A stretch of 64,000 nucleotides of DNA from CAUJIW01 sp963205175 (GTDB lineage Bacteria > Pseudomonadota > Alphaproteobacteria > Sphingomonadales > Sphingomonadaceae). Both the position numbers and the translations under genes were made by a program. Below, one piece after another: positions 16,069 to 24,192 of the stretch (position 1 is the stretch's first letter; every line of letters starts with the position of its first letter). The notes below the pieces were generated by a model. The model worked only from the letters and a program-made list of their open reading frames with translations. It had not been told where the DNA came from and searched no databases. The stretch lies in assembly GCA_041060555.1 (NCBI GenBank), contig JBEUDS010000010.1. One strand, 5' to 3'.

Positions 16069-17152
16069 ACTGCTCGTCACCGGTGGCGCCGGCTTCATCG
16101 GCGCCAACTTCGTTCGCTACTGGCGGCGTCAGCACCCGAGCGACGCGGTAATCGTGCTCGACGCCCTGACCTATGCCGGCAACCGCGCCAACCTCGACGG
16201 GCTCGACGGCGTCGACTTCGTGCATGCGGACATTCGCGACGAGGCCCGCGTCTGCGACCTGTTGCGATCCGGCGTCGACACGCTGGTCCACTTCGCCGCC
16301 GAAAGCCATGTCGACCGCTCGATCCACGGCCCCGACGCCTTCATCGACACCAATGTCGTTGGCACCCACAGCCTGCTCAAGGCGGCCCGCAAGGTGTGGC
16401 TCGACGAGGGCGCCGGCCGGCCGCACCGCTTCCACCACGTCTCCACCGACGAGGTCTATGGCAGTCTCGGCCCGGCCGACCCGGCCTTTCACGAGGCGAC
16501 GCCCTATGCGCCCAACTCGCCCTATTCGGCGTCCAAGGCCGCGTCCGACCATCTGGTGCGCGCCTATCATCACACTTACGGGCTGCAGGTGACCACCACC
16601 AACTGCTCGAACAACTACGGGCCGTACCAGTTTCCGGAAAAGCTCATTCCGCTGTTCCTGATCAATGCGCTGCACGGCCGGCCGCTGCCGATCTACGGCG
16701 ACGGCATGAACGTGCGCGACTGGCTGTATGTCGAGGATCATTGCCGCGGCATCGAACTGGTGCTGGCCGGCGGCCGGATCGGCGAGACCTACAACATCGG
16801 CGGCGGCGAGGAGCTGCCCAACATGGTGGTGATCGACACGCTGTGCGCGGCGGTCGATGCCGCCTTCGCCGCCGATCCCGACCTCGCCCGGCGCTTCCCC
16901 GACGCGCCGGCGGCCGCTGGCCGGGCCTCGGCCAGCCTCAAGACCTATGTCACCGACCGGCCGGGCCATGACCGGCGCTACGCCATCGACGAGACGAAGA
17001 TCCGCGGTGAGCTGGGCTACCGTGCCGCCCATGGTTTCGAACAGCGTTTCGCCGAGACGCTGGCATGGTATCTCGCCAACGAACCGTGGTGGCGCGCGGT
17101 GATGGACGGCAGCTACAAGAGCTGGGTCGAGCGCAACTACGCGACACGCTGA
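16061..17152 (+). CDS. rfbB: dTDP-glucose 4,6-dehydratase
   Basis: The 363-residue NAD-dependent SDR dehydratase catalyses step two of dTDP-rhamnose synthesis. GGAGFIGANF is the dinucleotide-binding loop, HFAAESHVDRSI and STDEVYG are family-specific, and YSASKAASDHLV holds the YxxxK pair. It overlaps rfbD by 8 bp and closes the rhamnose operon. Confidence 0.97.
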   Translation: MAKLLVTGGAGFIGANFVRYWRRQHPSDAVIVLDALTYAGNRANLDGLDGVDFVHADIRDEARVCDLLRSGVDTLVHFAAESHVDRSIHGPDAFIDTNVVGTHSLLKAARKVWLDEGAGRPHRFHHVSTDEVYGSLGPADPAFHEATPYAPNSPYSASKAASDHLVRAYHHTYGLQVTTTNCSNNYGPYQFPEKLIPLFLINALHGRPLPIYGDGMNVRDWLYVEDHCRGIELVLAGGRIGETYNIGGGEELPNMVVIDTLCAAVDAAFAADPDLARRFPDAPAAAGRASASLKTYVTDRPGHDRRYAIDETKIRGELGYRAAHGFEQRFAETLAWYLANEPWWRAVMDGSYKSWVERNYATR

Positions 17153-17153
17153 G

Positions 17154-17181
17154 GTCGGCGGGTCTCGCCGCCTGCGCCGAC
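17154..17181 (+). terminator. Weak terminator-like hairpin after rfbB
   Basis: GTCGGCG (17154-17160) pairs with CGCCGAC (17175-17181) directly after the rfbB stop. It has no T-tract. It would separate the rhamnose operon from pseB, which begins 270 bp after the rfbB stop. Confidence 0.3.
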
Positions 17182-17421
17182 AACGGCTGCCCGGGTCGCC
17201 ACGGTCATGCGGCCCGCTCACCCCTTCCGGCCAGATTTAACATTGCGAACCTGAGGGCCATGATCTAGGACCGGCGGTGGGTTCTATCGGGTCTAGTTCA
17301 GGTGAGGCCAACAATATTGGTCTCGTGTACATCGCCAGCACAGTAAACGTGGCAAGAGCTGCAGGTATGAACTCAATCCCCTTCGGGAGTGTGCCCGTCA
17401 ATTGCCAACTGTGGAACAATA

Positions 17422-18432
17422 ATGATCAGCGGAAAGTCGATACTTGTTACCGGTGGAACGGGGTCGTTCGGAAAGGCATTTGTAAAAACGGTCCTGGATC
17501 GTTACCCCGACGTCAAGAGACTGGTCATCTACTCGCGCGACGAGCTGAAACAGTTCGAAATGGCGCAGGTCTTTTCGCCCTCGCAATATCCGGCGCTGCG
17601 TTACTTCATTGGCGATATCCGAGACAGCAGCCGTCTGCAGCGGGCGCTTGAGAACATCGATATCGTGGTCCACGCGGCCGCGTTGAAACAGGTGCCGGCG
17701 GCTGAATATAATCCGTTCGAATGCATCAAGACCAACGTCATCGGGGCGCAGAATCTCATCGATGCTTGCCTCGACAGCAAGGTCCAGCGCATCGTCGCCC
17801 TGTCCACCGACAAGGCCGCGGCGCCGATCAATCTCTATGGCGCCACCAAGCTGTGCTCCGACAAGCTGTTCGTGGCCGCCAACAACATCCGGGGCGATCG
17901 CGACATCCGCTTCAGCGTCGTCCGCTACGGCAACGTCATGGGCAGCCGTGGCTCGGTCATTCCGTTCTTCATGGAGCGTCGCAAGACGGGTGTTCTCCCC
18001 ATCACCGATCCGCGCATGACCCGCTTCAACATCTCGTTGCAGGCCGGCGTCGACATGGTGCTGTGGTCGATCGAGAATGCCTGGGGCGGCGAAATTCTGG
18101 TCCCGAAGATTCCGTCCTACAACATCACCGACGTTGCGACGGCGATCGCGCCCGAGTGCGAGCAGCGGATCGTCGGCATCCGACCGGGCGAGAAGATCCA
18201 CGAGGAAATGATCACCGCCAGCGACAGCTACAACACGGTCGACATCGGCGACTATTACGCGATCCTGCCGTCCGCCGGCACGTTCACCGTCGAGGATTAT
18301 GCCGCCAGGATGCAGGGCACGCGCGTTGCGCCGGGGTTCAGCTACGACAGCGGCAGCAACAGCGAGTTCCTGAGCGTTGAGCAGTTGCGCCAGCTCATCG
18401 ACGAGCATGTCGTGGGCAAGTTGATCGACTGA
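17422..18432 (+). CDS. pseB: UDP-N-acetylglucosamine 4,6-dehydratase (inverting)
   Basis: The 336-residue SDR enzyme starts the CMP-pseudaminic acid pathway by dehydrating and C5-epimerising UDP-GlcNAc. The start at 17422 gives MISGKSILVTGGTGSFGKA. Diagnostic blocks are AALKQVPAAEYNPFECIKTN, STDKAAAPINLYGATKL and RPGEKIHEEMI, which separate PseB from the retaining legionaminic-pathway enzymes. A 270-bp gap upstream probably holds its promoter. pseC follows after 13 bp. Confidence 0.95.
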   Translation: MISGKSILVTGGTGSFGKAFVKTVLDRYPDVKRLVIYSRDELKQFEMAQVFSPSQYPALRYFIGDIRDSSRLQRALENIDIVVHAAALKQVPAAEYNPFECIKTNVIGAQNLIDACLDSKVQRIVALSTDKAAAPINLYGATKLCSDKLFVAANNIRGDRDIRFSVVRYGNVMGSRGSVIPFFMERRKTGVLPITDPRMTRFNISLQAGVDMVLWSIENAWGGEILVPKIPSYNITDVATAIAPECEQRIVGIRPGEKIHEEMITASDSYNTVDIGDYYAILPSAGTFTVEDYAARMQGTRVAPGFSYDSGSNSEFLSVEQLRQLIDEHVVGKLID

Positions 18433-18445
18433 GAGGCCGGCACGC

Positions 18446-19609
18446 GTGACGTTCATCCCCTACAGCTGCCAGACCATCGCGGAGGAGGATGTCGAGGCCG
18501 TCGTCGCCGCGCTGCGCTCCGAGTATCTCACCCAGGGGCCGGCGCTGCCGGCCTTCGAGGCGGCCTTCGCCGCCCGCCATCAGGTCGCGCACGCCTGCGC
18601 GGTGTCCAACGCGACGGCCGGCCTGCACATCGCGTGCCTGGCGCTGGGCATCGGGCCGGGCTCGCTGGTCTGGACGTCGCCCAACAGCTTTCTCGCCTCG
18701 GCGAACTGTGCCCGCTATTGCGGGGCCGACGTCGACTTCGTCGACATCGATCCCCACACCCGCAACATGTCGGTCGTGGCGCTGGCGGAGAAGCTCGCCC
18801 GGGCCGACGCGGCCGGCCGCCTGCCCGACCTGCTCATCCCTGTCGATTTCGCCGGCCTGCCCTGCGATCTGCGGGAGATGCGGGCGCTGGCCGACCGCTA
18901 TGGCTTCCGGATTCTGCAGGATGCGTCGCACGCCACCGGTGCGACCTACCTCGACAAGCCGGTGGGCGCCCAGTGGGCTGACGCGACGGTGTTCAGCTTT
19001 CATGCGGTCAAGATCATCACCACCGGCGAGGGTGGTCTGGTCACCACCCAGGATCCGGTGCTGGCCAGGCGGCTGGCGCTGCTGCGCTCGCACGGGATGA
19101 CGCGGGATGCCGCCGACATGGAGCGGACGCCGGAGGGCCCCTGGGTCTATGAGCAGCATTCGCTGGGTTTCAATTACCGGATGACCGACATCCAGGCCGC
19201 GCTGGGGTTGTCCCAGTTGCGCCGGCTTGACCCGCTGCAGCAGGCCCGCATCGCCCTGGCGGACCGTTATGACGCGCTGCTGGCCGATCTGCCCCTGCTG
19301 CGGCCAGCGCGTGGCGCGGACCGGCTGTCGTCCTGGCATCTCTATGCGATCGAAGTCGATGACAGCCGCACCACGGTCTCGCGTCTGGCCCTGTTCAATG
19401 CGCTGCGCGCCGCCCAGATCGGCGTCAACGTGCACTACATCCCCATTCACACCCAGCCCTATTACGCCCGCCTCGGCTTCAGGCCGGGCGATTTCCCCCA
19501 TGCCGAGCGCTACTACGCCCGTGCCCTGTCGATCCCGCTGTTTCCGGGCATGTCCGAGGCCCAGCAGGCGCGCGTTGTCGAGGTTCTGCGCCGGACACTG
19601 GAGGCCTGA
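18446..19609 (+). CDS. pseC: UDP-4-amino-4,6-dideoxy-N-acetyl-beta-L-altrosamine transaminase
   Basis: The 387-residue DegT-family PLP aminotransferase adds the 4-amino group to the PseB product. Lys189 in VFSFHAVKIITTGEGG is the PLP lysine, and SVLCDASHATG-like QDASHATGATY and NFRMTDIQAALG-like NYRMTDIQAALGL are typical. The start is the GTG at 18446. Its position between pseB and pseF supports the PseC rather than a general DegT assignment. Confidence 0.93.
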   Translation: MTFIPYSCQTIAEEDVEAVVAALRSEYLTQGPALPAFEAAFAARHQVAHACAVSNATAGLHIACLALGIGPGSLVWTSPNSFLASANCARYCGADVDFVDIDPHTRNMSVVALAEKLARADAAGRLPDLLIPVDFAGLPCDLREMRALADRYGFRILQDASHATGATYLDKPVGAQWADATVFSFHAVKIITTGEGGLVTTQDPVLARRLALLRSHGMTRDAADMERTPEGPWVYEQHSLGFNYRMTDIQAALGLSQLRRLDPLQQARIALADRYDALLADLPLLRPARGADRLSSWHLYAIEVDDSRTTVSRLALFNALRAAQIGVNVHYIPIHTQPYYARLGFRPGDFPHAERYYARALSIPLFPGMSEAQQARVVEVLRRTLEA

Positions 19610-19611
19610 CG

Positions 19612-20319
19612 ATGACGACCGGGCGCCTTGCGATCATTCCGGCCCGCGGCGGCAGCAAGCGGATACCGCGCAAGAACATCAAGACCTTCGCCGGCCGGCC
19701 GATGATCGTGCATGCCATCGATACCGCACGCCAGTCGGGTCTGTTCGATCGCATCGTGGTCTCGACCGACGATCAGGAGATCGCGGCGGTGGCCACCGCC
19801 GCCGGTGCCGAGGTGCCCTTCGAGCGACCCGCCGACCTGGCGGACGACCACACCCCCACGGTGCCGGTGATCGCCCATGCGATCACCGCCTGCCGGCGGC
19901 TCGGCTGGACGGTGACCGACGTCTGTTGCATCTACCCCGGTGTCCCCTTCCTTCAGGCGGATGATCTGGCGGCGGCGCTGGCGATGCTGGATGCGCTCGA
20001 CCGGCAGCGCTACATCTTCCCGGTCGCGCCCTTCCCCTCGCCGATCCAGCGGGCGCTGCGGCGCGACGCCACTGGCCTGGTGCAGCCGTTCAATCCGCAA
20101 TATGCCGCCACCCGGACGCAGGATCTGGAGCCGGGCTATTTCGATGCCGGGCAGTTTTACTGGGGAAGCGCCGATCTCTGGCTGCAGGGCCTGAACCTCC
20201 ACGCCAACGGCGCCAGCATCGTTCTGCCGGAGTGGCGGGTGGTGGACATCGATACGCCCGACGACTGGGCGCGGGCTGAACTGATGTTCAAGGCTCTGAC
20301 GGGCGCCGGCCTCCCATGA
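19612..20319 (+). CDS. pseF: Pseudaminic acid cytidylyltransferase
   Basis: The 235-residue enzyme activates pseudaminic acid as the CMP-sugar. It has the CMP-sialate-synthetase signature IIPARGGSKRIPRKNIK (residues 8-24), VSTDDQEIAAVA and a conserved Asp-containing VVDIDTPDDWARAE near the C-terminus. It starts 2 bp after the pseC stop and overlaps pseG by 4 bp. Confidence 0.95.
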   Translation: MTTGRLAIIPARGGSKRIPRKNIKTFAGRPMIVHAIDTARQSGLFDRIVVSTDDQEIAAVATAAGAEVPFERPADLADDHTPTVPVIAHAITACRRLGWTVTDVCCIYPGVPFLQADDLAAALAMLDALDRQRYIFPVAPFPSPIQRALRRDATGLVQPFNPQYAATRTQDLEPGYFDAGQFYWGSADLWLQGLNLHANGASIVLPEWRVVDIDTPDDWARAELMFKALTGAGLP

Positions 20320-21389
20320 GGGTGGCGATCCGCGCCGATGCGTCCCGCCTGATTGGCAGCGGTCACTGGGTGCGCTGCCTTTCGCTGGCCCAGGCGCTGC
20401 GGGAGCAGGCCGCCGACGTTGTCCTGATAACGCGTGACGTGCCGCCGCATCTGGCGGAACAGGCCGCCGCGGCCGGAGTGGCGCTGCTGTCGCTGCCCGG
20501 CCGGGAGGATGTCCGGACCAGCGCCGAGGACGTCTTCCCTGCCGATGCCCAGCAACAGGATATCGATGACCTGCGTCAGGCGCTGGCGGGCGAGCCACGG
20601 TGTGACTGGATCGTGGTCGATCATTACGGCCTCGATGCCCGGTGGGAGGCCCAGGCCGCCACTCTGGCGCCGCACGTCATGGCGATCGACGATCTGGCGC
20701 GGGTCCACCAGTGCGCGCTGCTGCTCGACCAGAATTTCTACCTTGATGCCGGGGCGCGCTATGACGGCCGTGTCCCGGCGGACTGCACCTTGTTGCTGGG
20801 GCCGCGGTTTGCCCTGCTGCGGCCCGCGTTCGCGGCCGCGCGCGCGGCTGTCGCGCCCCGCGACGGCCCGGTCCGGCGCCTGCACATATTCCTCGGCGGC
20901 ATGGACCGGGACAATGTGACCGAATGGGTGCTGAGGGCCGCCGCCGGGGTGGTGCCGGCCGGCGTCCAGATCGATGTCGTCATCGGCAGCACGCATCCCG
21001 CCCGGGCATCCATCGAGGCCCTGGTCGGCGCCTGGCAGGGCGCCCGCCTTCATGTCGACACCCCTGACATGCCGGCGCTGCTGGCGGCCGCCGACCTTGC
21101 CATCGGCGCTGGCGGTACCGCGACGTGGGAGCGCTGCGTGCTCGGCGTGCCGACCCTGGCGGTCTGCATTGCCGAGAACCAGCGTGAACTGCTCGGCCAG
21201 AGCGCGCGTGGGGGACTGGTCTGCGCGCCCGACGACGCCTTGGCGTCTCCCGAGATCTTCGCGGGACACCTGCGGGCCTTGCTGGGCAACAGTGGTTTGC
21301 GCAACCATCTGTCCCGTGCCGGCCTGGCGCTGTCCGACGGTGCCGGCGCCACCCGGGTGGCCCGGCGGATGAAGGAGTGCTGCGTGTGA
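20316..21389 (+). CDS. pseG: UDP-2,4-diacetamido-2,4,6-trideoxy-beta-L-altropyranose hydrolase
   Basis: The 357-residue GT-B-fold hydrolase removes UDP from the diamino sugar before condensation with PEP. The N-terminus MRVAIRADASRLIGSGHWVR carries the GxGHxxR loop, VDHYGLDARWE and AIDDLAR are typical, and IGAGGTATWERCVLGVPTL is the C-terminal nucleotide site. In some bacteria PseG is fused to a PseH domain; here no acetyltransferase domain is attached. Confidence 0.93.
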   Translation: MRVAIRADASRLIGSGHWVRCLSLAQALREQAADVVLITRDVPPHLAEQAAAAGVALLSLPGREDVRTSAEDVFPADAQQQDIDDLRQALAGEPRCDWIVVDHYGLDARWEAQAATLAPHVMAIDDLARVHQCALLLDQNFYLDAGARYDGRVPADCTLLLGPRFALLRPAFAAARAAVAPRDGPVRRLHIFLGGMDRDNVTEWVLRAAAGVVPAGVQIDVVIGSTHPARASIEALVGAWQGARLHVDTPDMPALLAAADLAIGAGGTATWERCVLGVPTLAVCIAENQRELLGQSARGGLVCAPDDALASPEIFAGHLRALLGNSGLRNHLSRAGLALSDGAGATRVARRMKECCV

Positions 21390-22018
21390 AGATCAGTATT
21401 CTCTGCACCGATCCCCGCCATCCGGTGAACGCGTGGATCGAGGCCTGGGCGGCCGCGGTATCGTCGCGCGCGGACGTGCGCATCCTGCGTGACTATCGCG
21501 AGCTGCAGGGCGGCGACTATCTGTTCCTGGTCTCCTGCCATCAGATCATTCGCAAGCCGACGCGCGACCTGTTCAGGCACACCCTGGTGCTGCACGCCAG
21601 CCCGCTGCCGCAGGGGCGCGGGATGTCACCGCATATCTGGGCAATCCTTGAGGGCCAGACGGAGCTGACCCTGACCTTGCTGGAGGCGGAGGATGATCTC
21701 GACTCCGGCGCCATCTGGCATCAGATCCGGTTTGAGGTGCCCGCCACCGCACTGGTGGACGAAATCCATCAGCGGCTGTTCGAGGCGGAGATCGCCATGC
21801 TCGACTGGGCGCTCGACAATCTGCACACGGCACAGCCCCGCCCGCAGACCGGGGAGCCGAGCTACTATCGCAAGCGGACCCCGGCCGACAGCGAAATTGA
21901 CCCGGACCGGCCTTTGCGCGAGTCATTCGACTTGCTCAGGGTTGCCGACCCCGACCGGTATCCGGCGTTCTTTTCCTTCCGGGGCCAGACATACCGGATC
22001 AAAATCGAGAAGGCTTGA
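21386..22018 (+). CDS. Formyltransferase-fold protein in the pseH position
   Basis: The 210-residue protein shows the folate-dependent formyltransferase pattern: LVLHASPLPQGRGMSPHIWA with His70 and EAEDDLDSGAIWHQ with Asp106. The usual catalytic Asn two residues before the His is Val68, as I recall for a subfamily found in such clusters. It lies between pseG and pseI, where pseH normally N-acetylates the 4-amino sugar, so it may attach N-formyl instead. The GTG at 21386 overlaps the pseG stop and is 8 nt from AAGGAG; a GTG at 21377 is less well spaced. Confidence 0.8.
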   Translation: MKISILCTDPRHPVNAWIEAWAAAVSSRADVRILRDYRELQGGDYLFLVSCHQIIRKPTRDLFRHTLVLHASPLPQGRGMSPHIWAILEGQTELTLTLLEAEDDLDSGAIWHQIRFEVPATALVDEIHQRLFEAEIAMLDWALDNLHTAQPRPQTGEPSYYRKRTPADSEIDPDRPLRESFDLLRVADPDRYPAFFSFRGQTYRIKIEKA

Positions 22019-22025
22019 GGGTGAT

Positions 22026-23072
22026 ATGATTGCAATCAACGGCCGAGAGATTGGTGCCAGCCAGCGCCCGTACCTGATCGCGGAAATGTCCGGCAATCAT
22101 AACCAGTCGCTGGAACGCGCGCTGGCGATCGTCGATGCTGCCGCGCGCGCCGGTGCCGATGCCATCAAGCTGCAGACCTATACCGCCGAAACGATGACGC
22201 TGGACATCGACGCGCCGGGGTTCGTCATCGACAACCCCGACAGCCTGTGGGCCGGACGGCGTCTTTATGATCTGTACGACGAGGCGCATACGCCCTGGGC
22301 CTGGCACAAGCCGCTGATGGAGCGGGCGGCCAGCCACGGCATGCATTGCTTCTCGACCCCGTTTGACGACACCGCGGTCGACTTTCTGGAGGAACTGGGT
22401 GTCCCCGCCTACAAGATCGCGTCCTTCGAGTGTACCGACCTCGGGCTGATCGATCGGGTGGCGCGGACCGGCAAGCCGCTGATCATGTCCACCGGCATGG
22501 CGAGCCTGACCGAGATCGACGAGGCGGTGCGAACGGCGCGCGCCGCCGGCAACGACCAGATCGTGCTGCTGAAGTGCACCAGCACCTATCCGGCGACGCC
22601 GGAAAACACCAACATCCGGACCATTCCGGTGCTGCGCGAGGCGTTCGGTGTGGAAGTCGGCCTTTCCGACCACACCATGGGCTGCGGTGTGGCGGTGGCC
22701 TCGGTGGTGCTGGGCGCCTCGGTCATCGAGAAGCACTTCACGTTGCGCCGTGCCGATGGCGGGGTCGATTCCGCCTTTTCGCTGGAACCCGAGGAATTCG
22801 CCCAGTTACGCCTGGAGACGGAGCGAGCCTGGCAGGGTCTTGGTCGTGTCACGTTCGGGACCCAGGCGGTGGAGGAAGGATCGGTACAGTTCCGCCGGTC
22901 GCTCTACGTGGTGGCCGACCTGAAGGCCGGGGACATGCTGACCGCCGAGAACGTCCGTGCCATTCGGCCAGGCTATGGGCTGGCGCCCAAGCACCTGTCC
23001 CTGGTGCTGGGCACCCGGGTGACGCGGGACGTCGCGCGTGGCACGCCGCTGGCATGGGCGCTCATCAAGTAG
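22026..23072 (+). CDS. pseI: Pseudaminic acid synthase
   Basis: The 348-residue NeuB-family enzyme condenses the freed altrose derivative with PEP to give pseudaminic acid. It has the NeuB TIM barrel (LIAEMSGNHNQSLERAL, DAIKLQTYTAETMT, KIASFECTDL, VGLSDHTMG, VIEKHFTL) and a C-terminal SAF antifreeze-like domain (RRSLYVVADLKAGDML, RPGYGLAPKHL). The HFTLRRADGGVDSAFSLEP segment is characteristic of PseI. It starts 8 bp after the preceding stop. Confidence 0.95.
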   Translation: MIAINGREIGASQRPYLIAEMSGNHNQSLERALAIVDAAARAGADAIKLQTYTAETMTLDIDAPGFVIDNPDSLWAGRRLYDLYDEAHTPWAWHKPLMERAASHGMHCFSTPFDDTAVDFLEELGVPAYKIASFECTDLGLIDRVARTGKPLIMSTGMASLTEIDEAVRTARAAGNDQIVLLKCTSTYPATPENTNIRTIPVLREAFGVEVGLSDHTMGCGVAVASVVLGASVIEKHFTLRRADGGVDSAFSLEPEEFAQLRLETERAWQGLGRVTFGTQAVEEGSVQFRRSLYVVADLKAGDMLTAENVRAIRPGYGLAPKHLSLVLGTRVTRDVARGTPLAWALIK

Positions 23073-23076
23073 CGCG

Positions 23077-24084
23077 ATGGTGGGCTCCTTCTCCAGATTG
23101 CGTGTTCTTATCGTCGGTTGCGGTAACATCGCCGGCGGGTTCGACGAGCGCCGGCCCGCCGATGCCTTGCCTCTGTCCCACGCCGGCGCCTATCGCCGTG
23201 ACGGTCGTTTCGACATCGTTGGTTGCATCGAACCCGACGCCGGACGCCGGGCGGCCTTTCAGGCCCATTGGGGCATCCCGCACGGTTACGCCGATTTCAG
23301 CGCCGTGCCGCCGTCGGTGACCGCCGACATCATCGCGATCTGCGCCCCCACCGCCTTCCGGTCGGCGCATCTGGAGGCCGCCATCGCCCGGTCGCCGCGG
23401 CTGATCTTCTGCGAAAAACCCATCGCACCCACCCTGCACGAGGCGCGCCTTTGGGTAGAGCGCTGCGCGGAGGCGGGCATTCCCCTGGCGATCAATCACA
23501 CGCGGCGCTGGGCTCCTGATGTGGCCCGGTTGCGTGACGAGTTGCGCCAGCAGTATTGGGGCGAGATCCGCTCGGTCACCGGGACGTACAACAAGGGCAT
23601 CCTCAACAATGGCAGCCATCTGGTCGACGCGATCCGGCTGCTCCTCGATTGTACGCTTGAGATCGAGGCCGTCGGCGCGCCGCAGTGGGATTTCTGGCCG
23701 GACGACCCGACGGTACCGGCCTTGCTGCGAACAGACTCCGGCATCCCCGTCCATCTCACCACGGCGCACGCCGGCGACTATGCGCTGTTCGAACTCCAGC
23801 TGGTGACGTCGGCGGGCGTCCTGGTCATGGAGGACGGCGGCCTGCGTTGGCGCATCCGTCGCGCCGGCGACAGCGCGCATTTCGCCGGCTACAAGGCGTT
23901 GCTGGCCGCCGAGCAGGTCGACGGGCGCTACATGGAGGCCATGCTTCACGCCGCCGCCAATCTGCATGATGCCGTGCATCATGGCGCGCCGCTGGCCTGC
24001 ACGGGAGCCAGCGCGCTGGTAACGCAGGCGCTATGCGACGACATCCGGGAAATGGCGACAGGCAGGAGAAAGGCAGCGGATTGA
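23077..24084 (+). CDS. Gfo/Idh/MocA-family oxidoreductase
   Basis: The 335-residue protein has an N-terminal NAD(P) Rossmann domain (RVLIVGCGNIAGG) and the EKP motif (IFCEKPIAPTLHEA) of sugar dehydrogenases, followed by NHTRRWAPDV in the substrate domain. It starts 5 bp after pseI and ends at a hairpin, so it is probably the last gene of the pse operon. Its sugar substrate is unknown. Such enzymes occur in nonulosonic-acid clusters, but a precise step cannot be assigned. Confidence 0.85.
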   Translation: MVGSFSRLRVLIVGCGNIAGGFDERRPADALPLSHAGAYRRDGRFDIVGCIEPDAGRRAAFQAHWGIPHGYADFSAVPPSVTADIIAICAPTAFRSAHLEAAIARSPRLIFCEKPIAPTLHEARLWVERCAEAGIPLAINHTRRWAPDVARLRDELRQQYWGEIRSVTGTYNKGILNNGSHLVDAIRLLLDCTLEIEAVGAPQWDFWPDDPTVPALLRTDSGIPVHLTTAHAGDYALFELQLVTSAGVLVMEDGGLRWRIRRAGDSAHFAGYKALLAAEQVDGRYMEAMLHAAANLHDAVHHGAPLACTGASALVTQALCDDIREMATGRRKAAD

Positions 24085-24085
24085 T

Positions 24086-24104
24086 GCCGCAAACATTTTG
24101 CGGC
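24086..24104 (+). terminator. Hairpin directly after the oxidoreductase stop
   Basis: GCCGCAAA (24086-24093) pairs perfectly with TTTGCGGC (24097-24104) around a 3-nt loop, one base after the stop codon. No T-run follows. It probably marks the 3' end of the pse operon. Confidence 0.45.
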
Positions 24105-24192
24105 TGCGCGTAGGAATTCGTGGAATGCGCTCGTTATTGTCACTGGGGGCGGTGGCATGAGCGCACGTTGATCTGATTTGTGAGGTGGGGAA

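Noticed and set aside
17250..17278. TTGCGA-N17-TAGGAC as a promoter for pseB
   Set aside because: Only half of the -10 positions match; too weak to list.
17349..17362. TGGCA...TGCA as a sigma-54 site before pseB
   Set aside because: The spacing between GG and GC is 8, not the required 10.
20157..21308. Long open frame antisense to pseG
   Set aside because: No recognisable family; pseG has full motifs and coupled neighbours.
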